DNA of 56,508 nucleotides from Aporhodopirellula sallentina SM41 (GCF_000346505.1 NZ_ANOH01000206.1:1-56508), one strand, 5' to 3'; shown: positions 35,754-44,855, counted from the first letter of the stretch. A program made the numbers and translations. Notes: generated by a model not told the origin, from the letters alone.

Positions 35754-36791
35754 GTGAACAGCGCCCCACGTTTCGTTACGCAGCCCCACACGGTCGCCGC
35801 CAACGCCGGTGACACGTACCCGCGAAACCGCGTCGCGTCCCACGAAGGCTTTGCCCCCAATGCGAACACATCCTCAAACCGAACGGACAATGAACCAACC
35901 CGTGGCGAGTTAATCGACGATCGTTTTCACCCGACGCCCTCCGCCTCGATTCATGAATTACCACCGGAAGTGCTGCGTCATTGGGGGCTGCTCGCCAGCC
36001 CGTTTTCACCGCACGCGATGGTCGATGTTCCCTGGGACGCGGCCAACTTCTATTTCCGTATCGCCTCGCACACGTCCGCGTTCTCCTGGCTGCAACGTCT
36101 CCTCAGTCGACCGGGATCTCTCGGCGTCGTGTCCGCGTCGACCGGAGCAGGATCGACGACTTGGTTGCGTCAACTCGCGGCGAGCTCCGGACTCGGTTCG
36201 ACCGCTTTCGAAACGGCCGTCGCGAACTGGCGAAACCAATCGATCGACGAGCTGACCGGTTGCCTGATGCGAACCGGCGGCAACGTCGAAACGCTCAGCC
36301 AAGTCCGCACGCTATGGCTGATTCAAACGCACCAGTCGCAAACAACATCCACGAAATTGAAGTACGCCGACATCAATCGCGCCGCGTTGCTGGCCGGATG
36401 GTATTCGGCTCGAGCGAACCGGCTTCGTAACCTGCAAGTTCTCGTCGTTCGTAAGCATCAACGCCGTTCGGCAGGTTCGAAACGATTCAGCATCGCGGCG
36501 GCGGATCGATTGGCAACGTTTCATCTCTCACGTCCCCACGCGAGCGAACTTCGCCGGTGCGTCAATGCAGCCATGCAGCACGCCGGAGCCACTCGGCCCG
36601 CGTTCACAGTCTCCGCCGCTACGCAACTGGCCGATTCGAGCGAAGGTTCCATCTCGCGACTCGCATCGCTTGTCCACGCCGCGCTCGTCCACGGACAAGT
36701 CGCCGGCATCCGGCAGATCACCGCCGCCGACCTGTCCACTCCGCTGAAAAATCACGCCGAAATGCCGAACACCACATCCAAGGCCGCCTAA
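35754..36791 (+). CDS. ExeA/GspA-like ATPase-type protein with degenerate P-loop
   Basis: Read from the GTG at 35754, which has an ACGAGG tract nine bases upstream (345 residues); a TTG at 35706 is the longest reading. After a disordered Asn/Thr-rich leader, HWGLLASPFSPHA and the Phe-Tyr stretch follow the ExeA-type start (HFGLxxxPFxxxxDxxFxY), and LQRLLSRPGSLGVVSASTGA-GSTTWLRQLA sits where the Walker A P-loop should be. The lysine of GxxxxGK(S/T) is replaced by Ser, so ATP hydrolysis is doubtful. The later part (LSRPHASELRRCVNAAM, ITAADL) resembles the helical lid of ExeA. Known relatives act in type II secretion or type IV pilus assembly. Stands alone between rsmE and a repeat. Confidence 0.65.
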   Translation: MNSAPRFVTQPHTVAANAGDTYPRNRVASHEGFAPNANTSSNRTDNEPTRGELIDDRFHPTPSASIHELPPEVLRHWGLLASPFSPHAMVDVPWDAANFYFRIASHTSAFSWLQRLLSRPGSLGVVSASTGAGSTTWLRQLAASSGLGSTAFETAVANWRNQSIDELTGCLMRTGGNVETLSQVRTLWLIQTHQSQTTSTKLKYADINRAALLAGWYSARANRLRNLQVLVVRKHQRRSAGSKRFSIAAADRLATFHLSRPHASELRRCVNAAMQHAGATRPAFTVSAATQLADSSEGSISRLASLVHAALVHGQVAGIRQITAADLSTPLKNHAEMPNTTSKAA

Positions 36792-36823
36792 AACTTTCGA
36801 CCAAAACATTGCTGAACTTCAGG

Positions 36824-36891
36824 GTAGCGAAACTCGCCAAGAGTTTCGGCAGGCTTCGTCAATCGCCGAAAGTCTTGGCGACGTTCGCTAC
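36824..36891. repeat. GTAGC palindromic element, copy G
   Basis: GTAGCGAAACTCGCCAAGAG at the left and AGTCTTGGCGACGTTCGCTAC at the right (in parts). The preceding AACTTCAGG and following GCACCACTCGG resemble the flanks of copies C and E. It lies between convergent genes. Confidence 0.85.
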
Positions 36892-36971
36892 GGCATTTCA
36901 CCCGAAATCATGCTCGCCACGCACCACTCGGATGCGGCGAAGTACAAACAAAGCAGCTTCGGCGCGTTATC

Positions 36972-37514
36972 CTACGCGCGTCCTCGCTTGCGATTTCGCA
37001 ACAGCAACGCGATGCATTCGTTGCCGAGCACCGAGCCTCGAAGGTCGATCTCGCAGGCAAACAACTTCGCCAATTCGCGACCGGTGATCCCCAATCCCCC
37101 GTAGCCGGCTTCTTTGACAACGACCTGGTTCGCACCGAAGGCGATGTGCCGAATCCCCGCGAGTGCCGCGGCCGACAGGCACATCGGACACGGCTCGGCG
37201 GTCGCGGCCAACCAATGCCCGCTCAGGTCACGTTGTTGCAACTTTTCACATGCGTTCGCAATCGCGTTGACCTCCGCGTGCGCCGACGGGTTGTTGGTCG
37301 ATCGCGCCGTGTTATGGGCGACCGCGATTGGCTCACCGGAAGGCGAAACGATCGCTGCTCCGAACGGGTTCTCGCCCTTCTGCACCCCCTCCTCTGCGAC
37401 CGCCAACGCCGACTTCATCGACTGTTTCAAATTCCAATCACTCAATGTCTGCGGCATCCCTGCAGCCTTTCTGATCATCAATGGTAGCTCTCTGTATTGC
37501 ATCTTCGGGAACAT
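36972..37514 (-). CDS. Nucleoside/guanine deaminase (CDA superfamily)
   Basis: A 180-residue zinc-dependent deaminase. Seen: NPFGAAIVSPSGE, the zinc and catalytic motif HAEVNAI (His and Glu), and EPCPMCLSAAALAGI with the two zinc Cys. These fit the CMP/dCMP deaminase superfamily and particularly the guanine deaminase (GuaD)/TadA-like branch. GuaD would turn guanine into xanthine plus ammonia, while TadA would edit A34 of tRNA-Arg(ACG), a tRNA encoded at 7.3 kb. The extended C-terminus (ELAKLFACEIDLRGSVLGNE) favours a guanine-type deaminase. The start could also be one of two internal ATGs near residues 13 and 20. Confidence 0.85.
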   Translation of the reverse strand: MFPKMQYRELPLMIRKAAGMPQTLSDWNLKQSMKSALAVAEEGVQKGENPFGAAIVSPSGEPIAVAHNTARSTNNPSAHAEVNAIANACEKLQQRDLSGHWLAATAEPCPMCLSAAALAGIRHIAFGANQVVVKEAGYGGLGITGRELAKLFACEIDLRGSVLGNECIALLLRNRKRGRA

Positions 37515-37950
37515 CGTATCATCGGCGACGCGGATGATTGTGAATCAAAGCTTGTTGTTCAGGCGGTGAACGTCCCACGTTCCAACCGCCCCACCCACAT
37601 CAACTTCCATCGCCTCGCATCGCCGCGACTCATTGACTCGCGACGCAGCACATATCGGGCCGGACAGTCCCGGCGATCACGCTCACGAGAACACTGTACG
37701 TACAAAATCGATCTCTTACGCGGACTGCACGCGTCACAGAGAAACGAACGCTAATTTTGCGCATCCAAACGTGATCCGATGAGTTGATTCTTATTGAACG
37801 AATTCACGCCGGGTTGGTCGATGTTCGAGTGATGAACACTCACATTTTTCTTCATCCATCTCGAGCGCGGGGTCACCAACCGGCGGTATCCATTCTGCTA
37901 CGATGAAACGTCGGTCCCCACCCTCATCCCCACTGCAGAAAGTTAGCTAT
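37515..37950. other. Intergenic gap
   Basis: Divergent region between the deaminase and the aldehyde dehydrogenase genes. No gene, structured repeat or clear promoter pair was identified. Confidence 0.45.
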
Positions 37951-39459
37951 ATGTCGACGTCGATCGCATCCGAACATGCCGTTCCCTCCGAGTTGAGATC
38001 GTTTCTATCATCGCCCAAACAGTTGTTGATCAACGGCCGATGGGTGAACGCCCAAAGCGGAAAGACGTTTGATGTCTTTGACCCGGCAACCGACGATGTC
38101 ATTGCACAGGCAGCCGAGGGCAACAGTGCCGATATCGACGCCGCCGTTGTCGCCGCTCGCGCGGCCTTCGACGAAGGGCCGTGGTCGAAGATGACTGCGT
38201 CCGAACGCAGCCGGCTGATTTGGAAGATCGGCGACCTGATCGAAGAGAACGCCGACCAACTCGCGCAGCTAGAAACGCTCGACAACGGCAAACCGTTTGC
38301 GGTCGCCAAAGCAGCCGACGTGGCACTCGCTGCCGATATGTTCCGATACATGGCGGGCTGGGCGACCAAGATCGAAGGCAACACGATTCCGCTCAACGTG
38401 CCGTACGCCCCCGGCAGTGAATTTCACGCGTACACACTGAAAGAACCAATCGGCGTTGTGGGGCAAATCATTCCATGGAACTTTCCACTGTTGATGGCCG
38501 CCTGGAAGCTCGGTCCGGCGTTGGCGACGGGTTGCACGATCGTCCTCAAGCCCGCCGAACAGACACCTTTGTCGGCGATTCGTCTCGGTGAGCTTGTTAC
38601 CGAAGCAGGCATCCCCGACGGCGTTGTCAACATCGTGACCGGTTTTGGCGAAACCGCAGGTGCCGCACTCGCTTCGCACGACGACGTCGACAAAATTGCT
38701 TTCACCGGATCCACGGAAGTCGGCAAACTGATCATCGGTGCGGCGACCGGCAACCTGAAAAAGGTGACACTCGAACTCGGTGGGAAGAGCCCCAATGTGA
38801 TCTACGATGATGCCGACATTGATACCGCCGTCGCAGGTGCGGCCGACGCGATATTCTTCAACCAAGGCCAGGTCTGCAGCGCCGGATCGAGGCTCTACAT
38901 CCAAAGCGGCATCTACGACGAAGTTGTTGCTGGTGTCAGCGAGATCGCATCGAACATGAAAGTCGGCAGCGGGTTTGATCCGTCAACTCAAATGGGGCCA
39001 CTGGTTTCTCGCGAACAATTCGAACGAGTCAGCGGATACCTGCAAGCCGGTCTCGATGCGGGCGCGGAAGCGGCCGCCGGCGGCGCGGCCCTCGACCGCA
39101 ACGGCTACTTCGTCCAACCCACCGTTCTCAAGAACGCAACACCGGAGATGTCGGTCGTTCGCGAGGAAATCTTTGGCCCCGTCGTCGCCGCCATGCCGTT
39201 TGAAAACGACAACGAACTCAAGGCTCACGCGAACGATTCCTCCTATGGTCTGGCGGCCGGAATTTGGACGCGAGACATCTCGAAAGCACACCGATTGGCC
39301 AAGGCGGTCAAAGCCGGAACGGTGTGGATCAACTGCTACAGCATCTTCGACGCGGCACTGCCGTTTGGCGGATACAAACAATCCGGATGGGGACGCGAAA
39401 TGGGACACGCCGCCTTGGAAAACTACCTGCAAACCAAATCGGTTTGCGTGAACTTGTAG
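37951..39459 (+). CDS. Aldehyde dehydrogenase (NAD-dependent, ALDH superfamily)
   Basis: Read from the ATG at 37951 (502 residues, standard length); 16 extra codons are open. Seen: IPWNFPLLMAAWKLGPALATG, KPAEQTPLSA, the cofactor glycine motif FTGSTEVGK, LELGGKSPN with the general-base Glu (about residue 275), the nucleophile Cys in NQGQVCSAGSR (about 309), and the C-terminal PFGGYKQSGWGRE. This matches the class resembling betaine or retinal aldehyde dehydrogenases. Known: oxidation of aldehydes to carboxylic acids with NAD(P)+ in the cytoplasm. The substrate cannot be read from sequence. The next gene starts 275 bases downstream, so cotranscription is uncertain. Confidence 0.94.
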   Translation: MSTSIASEHAVPSELRSFLSSPKQLLINGRWVNAQSGKTFDVFDPATDDVIAQAAEGNSADIDAAVVAARAAFDEGPWSKMTASERSRLIWKIGDLIEENADQLAQLETLDNGKPFAVAKAADVALAADMFRYMAGWATKIEGNTIPLNVPYAPGSEFHAYTLKEPIGVVGQIIPWNFPLLMAAWKLGPALATGCTIVLKPAEQTPLSAIRLGELVTEAGIPDGVVNIVTGFGETAGAALASHDDVDKIAFTGSTEVGKLIIGAATGNLKKVTLELGGKSPNVIYDDADIDTAVAGAADAIFFNQGQVCSAGSRLYIQSGIYDEVVAGVSEIASNMKVGSGFDPSTQMGPLVSREQFERVSGYLQAGLDAGAEAAAGGAALDRNGYFVQPTVLKNATPEMSVVREEIFGPVVAAMPFENDNELKAHANDSSYGLAAGIWTRDISKAHRLAKAVKAGTVWINCYSIFDAALPFGGYKQSGWGREMGHAALENYLQTKSVCVNL

Positions 39460-39556
39460 ACACCGGGCTGATAGCCCTGGACGAGAGTGATGCTGCGTCG
39501 CCCCACGCCTAACCGATTCGGTGCAACCAGGCACGCAGCACACTCGCGGAGGAATC

Positions 39557-39616
39557 ATCCGCGTCCTGCTCACCTACGTCCCGCTTATCCGCGTCCCGTT
39601 CACCTACGTCCCGTTC
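39557..39616 (+). repeat. 30-bp tandem duplication
   Basis: Two 30-base units: ATCCGCGTCCTGCTCACC + TACGTCCCGCTT and ATCCGCGTCCCGTTCACC + TACGTCCCGTTC, with four differences. Intergenic. Confidence 0.7.
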
Positions 39617-39733
39617 GCTTGGCATGCCACTTGCGACTCTCTCACGCGTTCAACGGCGAAACGTTAATCGCCGTTGCTATTTCACGCGTCGACGAAACAC
39701 GTTCTTTGCGTGTTCTGTTTGGAGTCTCGTTTC

Positions 39734-40519
39734 ATGGCACTTAAACCCCACTGTATCTTTCAACGTGGTACCGGACCGATCATCGCAGCGGCGATACACA
39801 ACGGTCACCAAACTCGCAAGAGCGTCGAACAGCGTTTAGCGATCGACGACAAGCAGCAACTCCGCGAGGAGGATCCACTGACCGGCGAATGGACCCAAAT
39901 CGCCAAGACTCAAATCGTTGGCTTGCGTTCACGCTTTGAAGTCGACCTCAATCGTCCACGTGATAAAGCGGTCTACGAAACCCCAGCCGACGCCTGGGGG
40001 CTCGAGGTGTGGGATACGCCGCCGGACCAGTCGATGATCGACGCCTCTCTTCGCGAGTACGACGCGTTCTACGCCGAAGTCAAAGAACTGCTCACCGAGA
40101 TGCTCGACGAGTATCCCCGTGTCGTCGTCTACGACCTTCACACCTACAACCAACGTCGTGACGGTCCCGAAGGCCCCAAAGCCGATCCCACAACCAATCC
40201 CGAAGTCAACATCGGCACGGGGACGATGGACCGAGATTACTGGGCACCGGTTGTGGAGCGGATGATCCACGAACTCCGCGAGTACGACTTCCACGGCCGA
40301 AAACTCGACGTGCGAGAAAACGTCAAATTCCAAGGCGGACACTTCTGCGAATGGATCCATCAAACGTTTCCCAAACAAGTTTGCTCGATCGCGATCGAGT
40401 TCAAAAAGTTCTTCATGGATGAATGGGAAGGCGAAGCGAATCCAGCCCAAGTCGAGTGTATCTACCAGGCGTTGGAAACGACCGTCCCGGGTGTCCGCAA
40501 AGCGTTGGAGCAGATGTGA
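39734..40519 (+). CDS. N-formylglutamate amidohydrolase-family protein
   Basis: Read from the ATG at 39734 (261 residues); the frame is open to 39674. Seen: an early RGTGPIIAAAIHNGH with the first His, RFEVDLNRPRDKAVY (conserved Glu/Asp/Asn/Arg), VVYDLHTYNQRR with a catalytic or zinc-binding Asp-x-His, and IAIEFKKFFMDEW near the end. This fits the N-formylglutamate amidohydrolase (FGase, HutG-like) fold, which hydrolyses N-formyl or related amide bonds. No other histidine-degradation gene is present. It is joined to the QEGLA gene by GTGA overlap and to the ATP-grasp gene beyond, so it more probably trims a product of that small pathway. Confidence 0.86.
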   Translation: MALKPHCIFQRGTGPIIAAAIHNGHQTRKSVEQRLAIDDKQQLREEDPLTGEWTQIAKTQIVGLRSRFEVDLNRPRDKAVYETPADAWGLEVWDTPPDQSMIDASLREYDAFYAEVKELLTEMLDEYPRVVVYDLHTYNQRRDGPEGPKADPTTNPEVNIGTGTMDRDYWAPVVERMIHELREYDFHGRKLDVRENVKFQGGHFCEWIHQTFPKQVCSIAIEFKKFFMDEWEGEANPAQVECIYQALETTVPGVRKALEQM

Positions 40520-42534
40520 ACATTGGCTCGGATCGACTCGCTTCGTCGATCGATATCACAAACCGATACGAAACCACCGCGTCGATCACATGTGAGCGAC
40601 TCGCCAGGAACCAACGCGTTCGCCGAAATCTCCCCGAAGGCGGTCGCCTACGCTTCGACCGTCAATTGCCGTTTCTGTGCTTGTTCCGCGGCGACCTTAC
40701 CGGCCTATCCAATCCGGCCAATCACGCCCCCAATGCATCGCACAATCTAGCGTCGCACCAGAACGACGCATCAGCCCGAGAACTGATCACGTCGGAAGCC
40801 GCGTACGTGTTTGCCTCGGATCGAGACTCACATCATCGAGGTTTGTCGAACCTCTGTGGGATGATCAGCTCATCCATGCAGGAGCATTTCGGGACGTTCT
40901 TGCTGATCGAGGTTTGGGAGCGCGACACGGGAGATCAAGACACAGATACACCTGACTTCGAAGTCATCGTCCCATCGATCAACAGCATCGCATCCACAAC
41001 GGATACTCTCTGCGATGCACTTCGTACGATTCGAATCAGTGGACGGACACCTGTCGTGGTGAAAACCGAAGCAGAACCCGCGGAGGCACGAGGACTCCCC
41101 GAACTCGCGGCGCTTTGCGAGGACACACGCGGTGCGTGCTGCTACGTCGGAATTGTTGTCCGGCCCTTTTATCGCGACCACATTCACCGAAAAATCTACC
41201 CATTGGCCTTCCAAGGCCTACGCGGAAAACTCGCGCGTGTGATTCGCAAAACAGTCGCCGAATTCACAGGCAGTCCATCCGGCAAAGCACAACCACACTA
41301 CGACCACTATGGCCCGTCTTCGATGGTGAAAGCTGCTCGGTTGGTCGACCAACAGCTATGCGAAGTTGCCGATTCGTTCGATTACCTCTTGCAAGTAACA
41401 CCCGTTAACGCGGACGCGATCACGAGCCAAATTGACAAAACCGGTCAACATGAAGAACCGCCGATGCAGTATCGGCACCTGCCTCATCACCCGAACATAC
41501 TGAAACGACGTCTGTTTGATATCGAAATCGAACGAGTCGAAGACCCGACGCTCGCGCATCTGTTCTGGGAGAAGCAGGATGAGATCGACCGCCAACTTAC
41601 TTCTCTCCGCGATCTCCACTCGCCGGAGCTAGCCCTTCACGACGATCCGCAACCGTCTAATTTCCTAACGAGCAGTCTGCAACTCTACGGCAGCCCGGAA
41701 CCGTCGCTGGTCAAACTCGCGGCCGAAATCCTCGAACGAATTCCCAAACGAGTCAGTCCACCGAAGAAAACCGAAACGTCGCAGCACGGCGTTGACGCCG
41801 ATACGTTAATGCAGGCTGCTCGCGAAGAAATCGATTACTACCACGCGCGGATGACGGAGTTCAACGCGACCGTGGAACGCGACGATTCGATCGCGTCGGG
41901 CATCATGGTCTCCAAAGACAAACTGTTGGTCTCGCCCGATGTTTCCATTTCACGCGAACGATTGGCACCGTTGTTGCATCACGAAATCGGCACGCACTTG
42001 CTGACTTATTTCAACGGCCGGTGCCAGCCGTTTCGTCAATTGCATGGCGGACTGGCGAGATACGAAGAGTTACAGGAAGGGCTCGCTGTGCTCGCCGAAT
42101 ACCTCGTCGGCGGACTCACCCAATCCCGGTTGCGAACGTTGGCCGCTCGTGTGTTGGCCGTTGACTGGATGGTCGAAGGGCGATCGTTCCGCGACGTGCT
42201 TGGGAAACTTCAAACAAACCACGACTTTTCGCTTCGCCAAGCCACCACGATCACGGTACGTGTTTTTCGCGGCGGCGGATTAACCAAAGACATGATCTAC
42301 CTGCGAGGTCTTCGCGACTTACTCGACTACCTATCCAACGGCCATGACCTCGAACCGTTGTACGTTGGCAAAATCGGACTTCATCACGTGCCCTACATTC
42401 AAGAACTCCGGCGTCGTGGCGTCATCCTACCGCCACGAATCTTGCCGCGTTTTCTTGAAGACGACGCCGCCCGCCAACGTCTCGATGCGTGTCGGGGCAA
42501 ATCAGTTATCGACCTCCTGGAGAACACCGAATGA
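40516..42534 (+). CDS. QEGLA-motif metallopeptidase-like protein (DUF1704)
   Basis: Read from the GTG at 40516, which overlaps the previous stop as GTGA (672 residues); a longer frame opens inside the upstream gene and is rejected. Seen: LLHHEIGTHLL with an H-E-x-x-x-H site (H489, E490, H494), followed by EELQEGLAVLAEYLVGG, the QEGLA motif (Q520) that names the family, whose Glu would be the third zinc ligand. The N-terminal part (about 130-300) is a separate alpha/beta region. Members are annotated as flavohemoglobin expression-modulating proteins, and eukaryotic relatives of this fold are tubulin carboxypeptidases. Coupled by ATGA overlap to the ATP-grasp gene. Inferred role: a metallopeptidase in a peptide or amide modification pathway. 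Confidence 0.9.
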   Translation: MNIGSDRLASSIDITNRYETTASITCERLARNQRVRRNLPEGGRLRFDRQLPFLCLFRGDLTGLSNPANHAPNASHNLASHQNDASARELITSEAAYVFASDRDSHHRGLSNLCGMISSSMQEHFGTFLLIEVWERDTGDQDTDTPDFEVIVPSINSIASTTDTLCDALRTIRISGRTPVVVKTEAEPAEARGLPELAALCEDTRGACCYVGIVVRPFYRDHIHRKIYPLAFQGLRGKLARVIRKTVAEFTGSPSGKAQPHYDHYGPSSMVKAARLVDQQLCEVADSFDYLLQVTPVNADAITSQIDKTGQHEEPPMQYRHLPHHPNILKRRLFDIEIERVEDPTLAHLFWEKQDEIDRQLTSLRDLHSPELALHDDPQPSNFLTSSLQLYGSPEPSLVKLAAEILERIPKRVSPPKKTETSQHGVDADTLMQAAREEIDYYHARMTEFNATVERDDSIASGIMVSKDKLLVSPDVSISRERLAPLLHHEIGTHLLTYFNGRCQPFRQLHGGLARYEELQEGLAVLAEYLVGGLTQSRLRTLAARVLAVDWMVEGRSFRDVLGKLQTNHDFSLRQATTITVRVFRGGGLTKDMIYLRGLRDLLDYLSNGHDLEPLYVGKIGLHHVPYIQELRRRGVILPPRILPRFLEDDAARQRLDACRGKSVIDLLENTE

Positions 42535-43577
42535 AGATCGCATTTGTCGTTAACGACGTCATGACCGAACAATCGGTTTACACGACCACACGTCTCGCGA
42601 TGACTGCGGTCAATATGGGACACGAAGCCTATCTTCTCGGAGTCGGTGATTTCATCTACGCGACCGACGGTTCGATCCAAGCACATGCCAAGAGTGCTAA
42701 CGGGGGAACCTACGACTCGCTCGAAGACTACCTTTCGGAAATCCAAAGCGAGAAAAACGCCGACCACCGCATCAACCTCGACGAACTCGATGTGTTGATG
42801 CTTCGAAACGATCCTTCCGACGACGCCACCGAACGCCCGTGGGCGCAGACGAGCGGTATTCTTTTCGGACAGCTCGCCGCCACGCGTGGCGTGATCGTAC
42901 TGAACGATCCCTTCAGCCTCGCCAATGCACTCAACAAAACCTATTTCCAACAATTTCCCGAACAGGTACGTCCCAAGACCTGCATCAGCCGCGACGTCAA
43001 CGACATCAAAGCGTTCATAGGGGATCAGGATGACAAGGTCGTGATCAAACCCCTGCAGGGCTCCGGTGGACAAAGCGTGTTTCTGATCGGCGAAGACGAA
43101 CGAGCCAACCTCAATCAAATGATCGAAGCCGTCATTCGAGACGGATACTGCATCGCTCAAGAATACCTCCCCGCGGCCATCGACGGTGACGTGCGGATGT
43201 TTGTCATGAACGGTCGCCCCCTGATGAAAGACGGCCAGTACGCTGCGTTTCGAAGACGCAACGATACCGGCGACGCTCGCAGCAACATGCACACCGGCGG
43301 CAAGTGCGTCGAAGCCGAAGTGACTGACAAAATGCTGCAGCTCGTCGAAATGGTGCGGCCGAAACTCGTCCAAGACGGCATGTTCTTGGTCGGACTCGAC
43401 ATCGTCGAAGACAAACTGATGGAGATTAACGTGTTCAGTCCCGGCGGGCTCGGCAGCGCACTCGAGCTGACCGGTGTCGACTTCGCCGCGGAAGTCATCC
43501 GCGATCTCGAGCGAAAGTCGAAGTATCGTTCCTACTACGGGTCTCACATGCAGAACCGCGATATCGCCACCCTGTAA
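42531..43577 (+). CDS. Glutathione-synthase-like ATP-grasp ligase
   Basis: Starts at the ATG at 42531, overlapping the previous stop as ATGA (348 residues). Seen: MKIAFVVNDV at the N-terminal fold, LDVLMLRNDPSDD with the glutathione-synthase-type R-x-D-P, LNDPFSLANALNKTY, the ATP-binding VVIKPLQGSGGQSVF, IAQEYLPAAIDGDVRMFV, and metal-binding NVFSPGG (EINVFSPGGLG). These match GshB-type ATP-grasp enzymes, which join an acyl-phosphate intermediate to an amine. A true GshB makes glutathione, but no GshA is here and the neighbours are a peptidase and an amidohydrolase, so a different peptide-like product is likelier. Confidence 0.9.
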   Translation: MKIAFVVNDVMTEQSVYTTTRLAMTAVNMGHEAYLLGVGDFIYATDGSIQAHAKSANGGTYDSLEDYLSEIQSEKNADHRINLDELDVLMLRNDPSDDATERPWAQTSGILFGQLAATRGVIVLNDPFSLANALNKTYFQQFPEQVRPKTCISRDVNDIKAFIGDQDDKVVIKPLQGSGGQSVFLIGEDERANLNQMIEAVIRDGYCIAQEYLPAAIDGDVRMFVMNGRPLMKDGQYAAFRRRNDTGDARSNMHTGGKCVEAEVTDKMLQLVEMVRPKLVQDGMFLVGLDIVEDKLMEINVFSPGGLGSALELTGVDFAAEVIRDLERKSKYRSYYGSHMQNRDIATL

Positions 43578-43621
43578 CGGCAATCGCGACGGGTTTTCGC
43601 CGACCGCACGACGATGATAAA

Positions 43622-44227
43622 GTGATTCGTATTCCCAACCGAACACTCATCCGCACTGCAGCACAGCAACACGTCATGCCACCCATTCTTTATCCCGTTG
43701 CCGGGTTTCTCGGCGTGATGTGGGCAGTCTACCTCGCCGACTTCATCGTGCCCGGATCGTTCATCGAATTCGGGCTGGTGCCGCGAACGTTCCGCCGTCT
43801 TCCCGGCATCGCCCTGATGCCGTTCCTTCACGCCAACCTCGCCCACTTGATCGGCAACACCATTCCGGTCGCCATTTTGTTGTCGCTCACCGTTTTGACG
43901 CGCGAACGCCCCTGGGAATCGGTCACCGCAATCATCGTCGGCGGAGGCGTGTTGCTGTGGCTGTTCGGCCGCCCCGCCAACCATGTCGGCGCGAGCGGTT
44001 TGGTGTTTGGGCTGATCACGTTCCTGATGATCGTCGGGATACGCGAGAAACAATTCGTCTCCATTGCCGTCGCGATCGCGGTGGGACTGTTCTTCGGCGG
44101 CAGCCTGCTCGGCGGCATCATCCCCTCGTTCGGATCATCCGTCTCATGGGACGGCCACCTCTTCGGCGCCATCGCCGGCGTCCTGGTCGGCGTCGCCACA
44201 TCCGAAAAGGTGACACACTTCTTTTGA
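43622..44227 (+). CDS. Rhomboid-family intramembrane serine protease
   Basis: A 201-residue polytopic membrane protein. Seen: HLIGN (His75, Asn79), the nucleophile motif GASG (Ser125) in HVGASGLVFG, and the catalytic His179 in SWDGHLFGAIAG. About six hydrophobic helices match the minimal bacterial rhomboid core. The longest reading starts at a GTG at 43622; an ATG at 43676 would begin MPPILYPV. Known: cleavage of membrane-spanning substrates inside the bilayer. It follows the ATP-grasp gene by 44 bases on the same strand, so it may be cotranscribed with the peptide-modification genes. Confidence 0.9.
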   Translation: MIRIPNRTLIRTAAQQHVMPPILYPVAGFLGVMWAVYLADFIVPGSFIEFGLVPRTFRRLPGIALMPFLHANLAHLIGNTIPVAILLSLTVLTRERPWESVTAIIVGGGVLLWLFGRPANHVGASGLVFGLITFLMIVGIREKQFVSIAVAIAVGLFFGGSLLGGIIPSFGSSVSWDGHLFGAIAGVLVGVATSEKVTHFF

Positions 44228-44289
44228 AGCGTTGTCAAAGAAGACATCGGGAGTCTTGAGAATCACCCCCAGAACCCTTCAGCCGAATG

Positions 44290-44362
44290 GCGTTAGCCGC
44301 GGATAACATCGGAAAACTGGGGCCAACGCCCGGCGGCTGATTGGGCTGTCGAGGTTCCGATA
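44290..44362. repeat. Dispersed intergenic repeat, family 2, copy 2
   Basis: Matches 762-835 in ordered blocks (GTTAGCCGCGG, GGCCAACGCCCG, CTGATTGGGCTGTCGAGGTT). It lies between convergent genes. Confidence 0.6.
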
Positions 44363-44366
44363 GGTA

Positions 44367-44855
44367 CTAAACGTTCTCGTCGTTCGCGTTCAATTTCGCG
44401 AAGTGACGAATCGCCTTGTGGAGCAGCCGGTCAAACGTTGCCGCGAACGCTTTCTTGTCTTTGTCCCCGTAGGGGGCACTCCCGCCGGTAACCATTCCGC
44501 TGCCACGGAGTGAATCCATAAAGTTCCGCATTGACAAACGGCTGGCAATGTTTGCGGCTGAGTATTCTTCGCCACGCGGATCGATGACGAGCAGACCCTT
44601 CTCGACCAAATGGTTCGCCAACGGAAGATCAGCGGTAATCGCGAGCTGCATCTTCTCGCCGTGCTTGACGATGTATCGGTCTGCCTGATCGGCACCTTCG
44701 CGAACCACCACCGATCGAATGGTGGGCGCATTGGCCGGCGTGGAGATTTTCTGATTGGCGACCAAGATCGTCTCGACGTTCAAACGATGAGCCGCTCGGA
44801 AGATGATTGTCTTCACATCCGTAGGCGCCGCGTCCGCGTCGATCCAAATTTTCAT
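44367..44855 (-). CDS. YaiI/YqxD family protein (DUF188)
   Basis: Read from the ATG at 44855 (162 residues); a GTG three codons earlier is also possible. Seen: [15 protein letters not shown] at the N-terminus with the family's conserved Asp residues, [58 protein letters not shown] and [14 protein letters not shown]. These are the signature segments of the YaiI/YqxD/DUF188 family, which has a PIN-domain-like fold. The acidic cluster suggests nuclease-like chemistry, but no function is established. The nadE stop lies 11 bases upstream on the same strand, so the two probably share a transcript. Confidence 0.92.
   Translation of the reverse strand: MKIWIDADAAPTDVKTIIFRAAHRLNVETILVANQKISTPANAPTIRSVVVREGADQADRYIVKHGEKMQLAITADLPLANHLVEKGLLVIDPRGEEYSAANIASRLSMRNFMDSLRGSGMVTGGSAPYGDKDKKAFAATFDRLLHKAIRHFAKLNANDENV

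Noticed and set aside
39557-39616. Possible CRISPR-like repeats
   Set aside because: Only two directly adjacent 30-base units with no spacers and no cas genes: a tandem duplication.
39734-40519. Histidine degradation (HutG) role for the amidohydrolase
   Set aside because: No other hut genes are present, and the gene is overlapped with the QEGLA and ATP-grasp genes, which points to a different pathway.
41962-41978. TTGGCACCGTTGTTGCA, a near-perfect sigma-54 promoter match
   Set aside because: It lies inside the coding sequence for the metal site (RLAPLLHHE) of the QEGLA protein, and the nearest downstream gene start is more than 550 bases away. Codon constraint explains it more simply.
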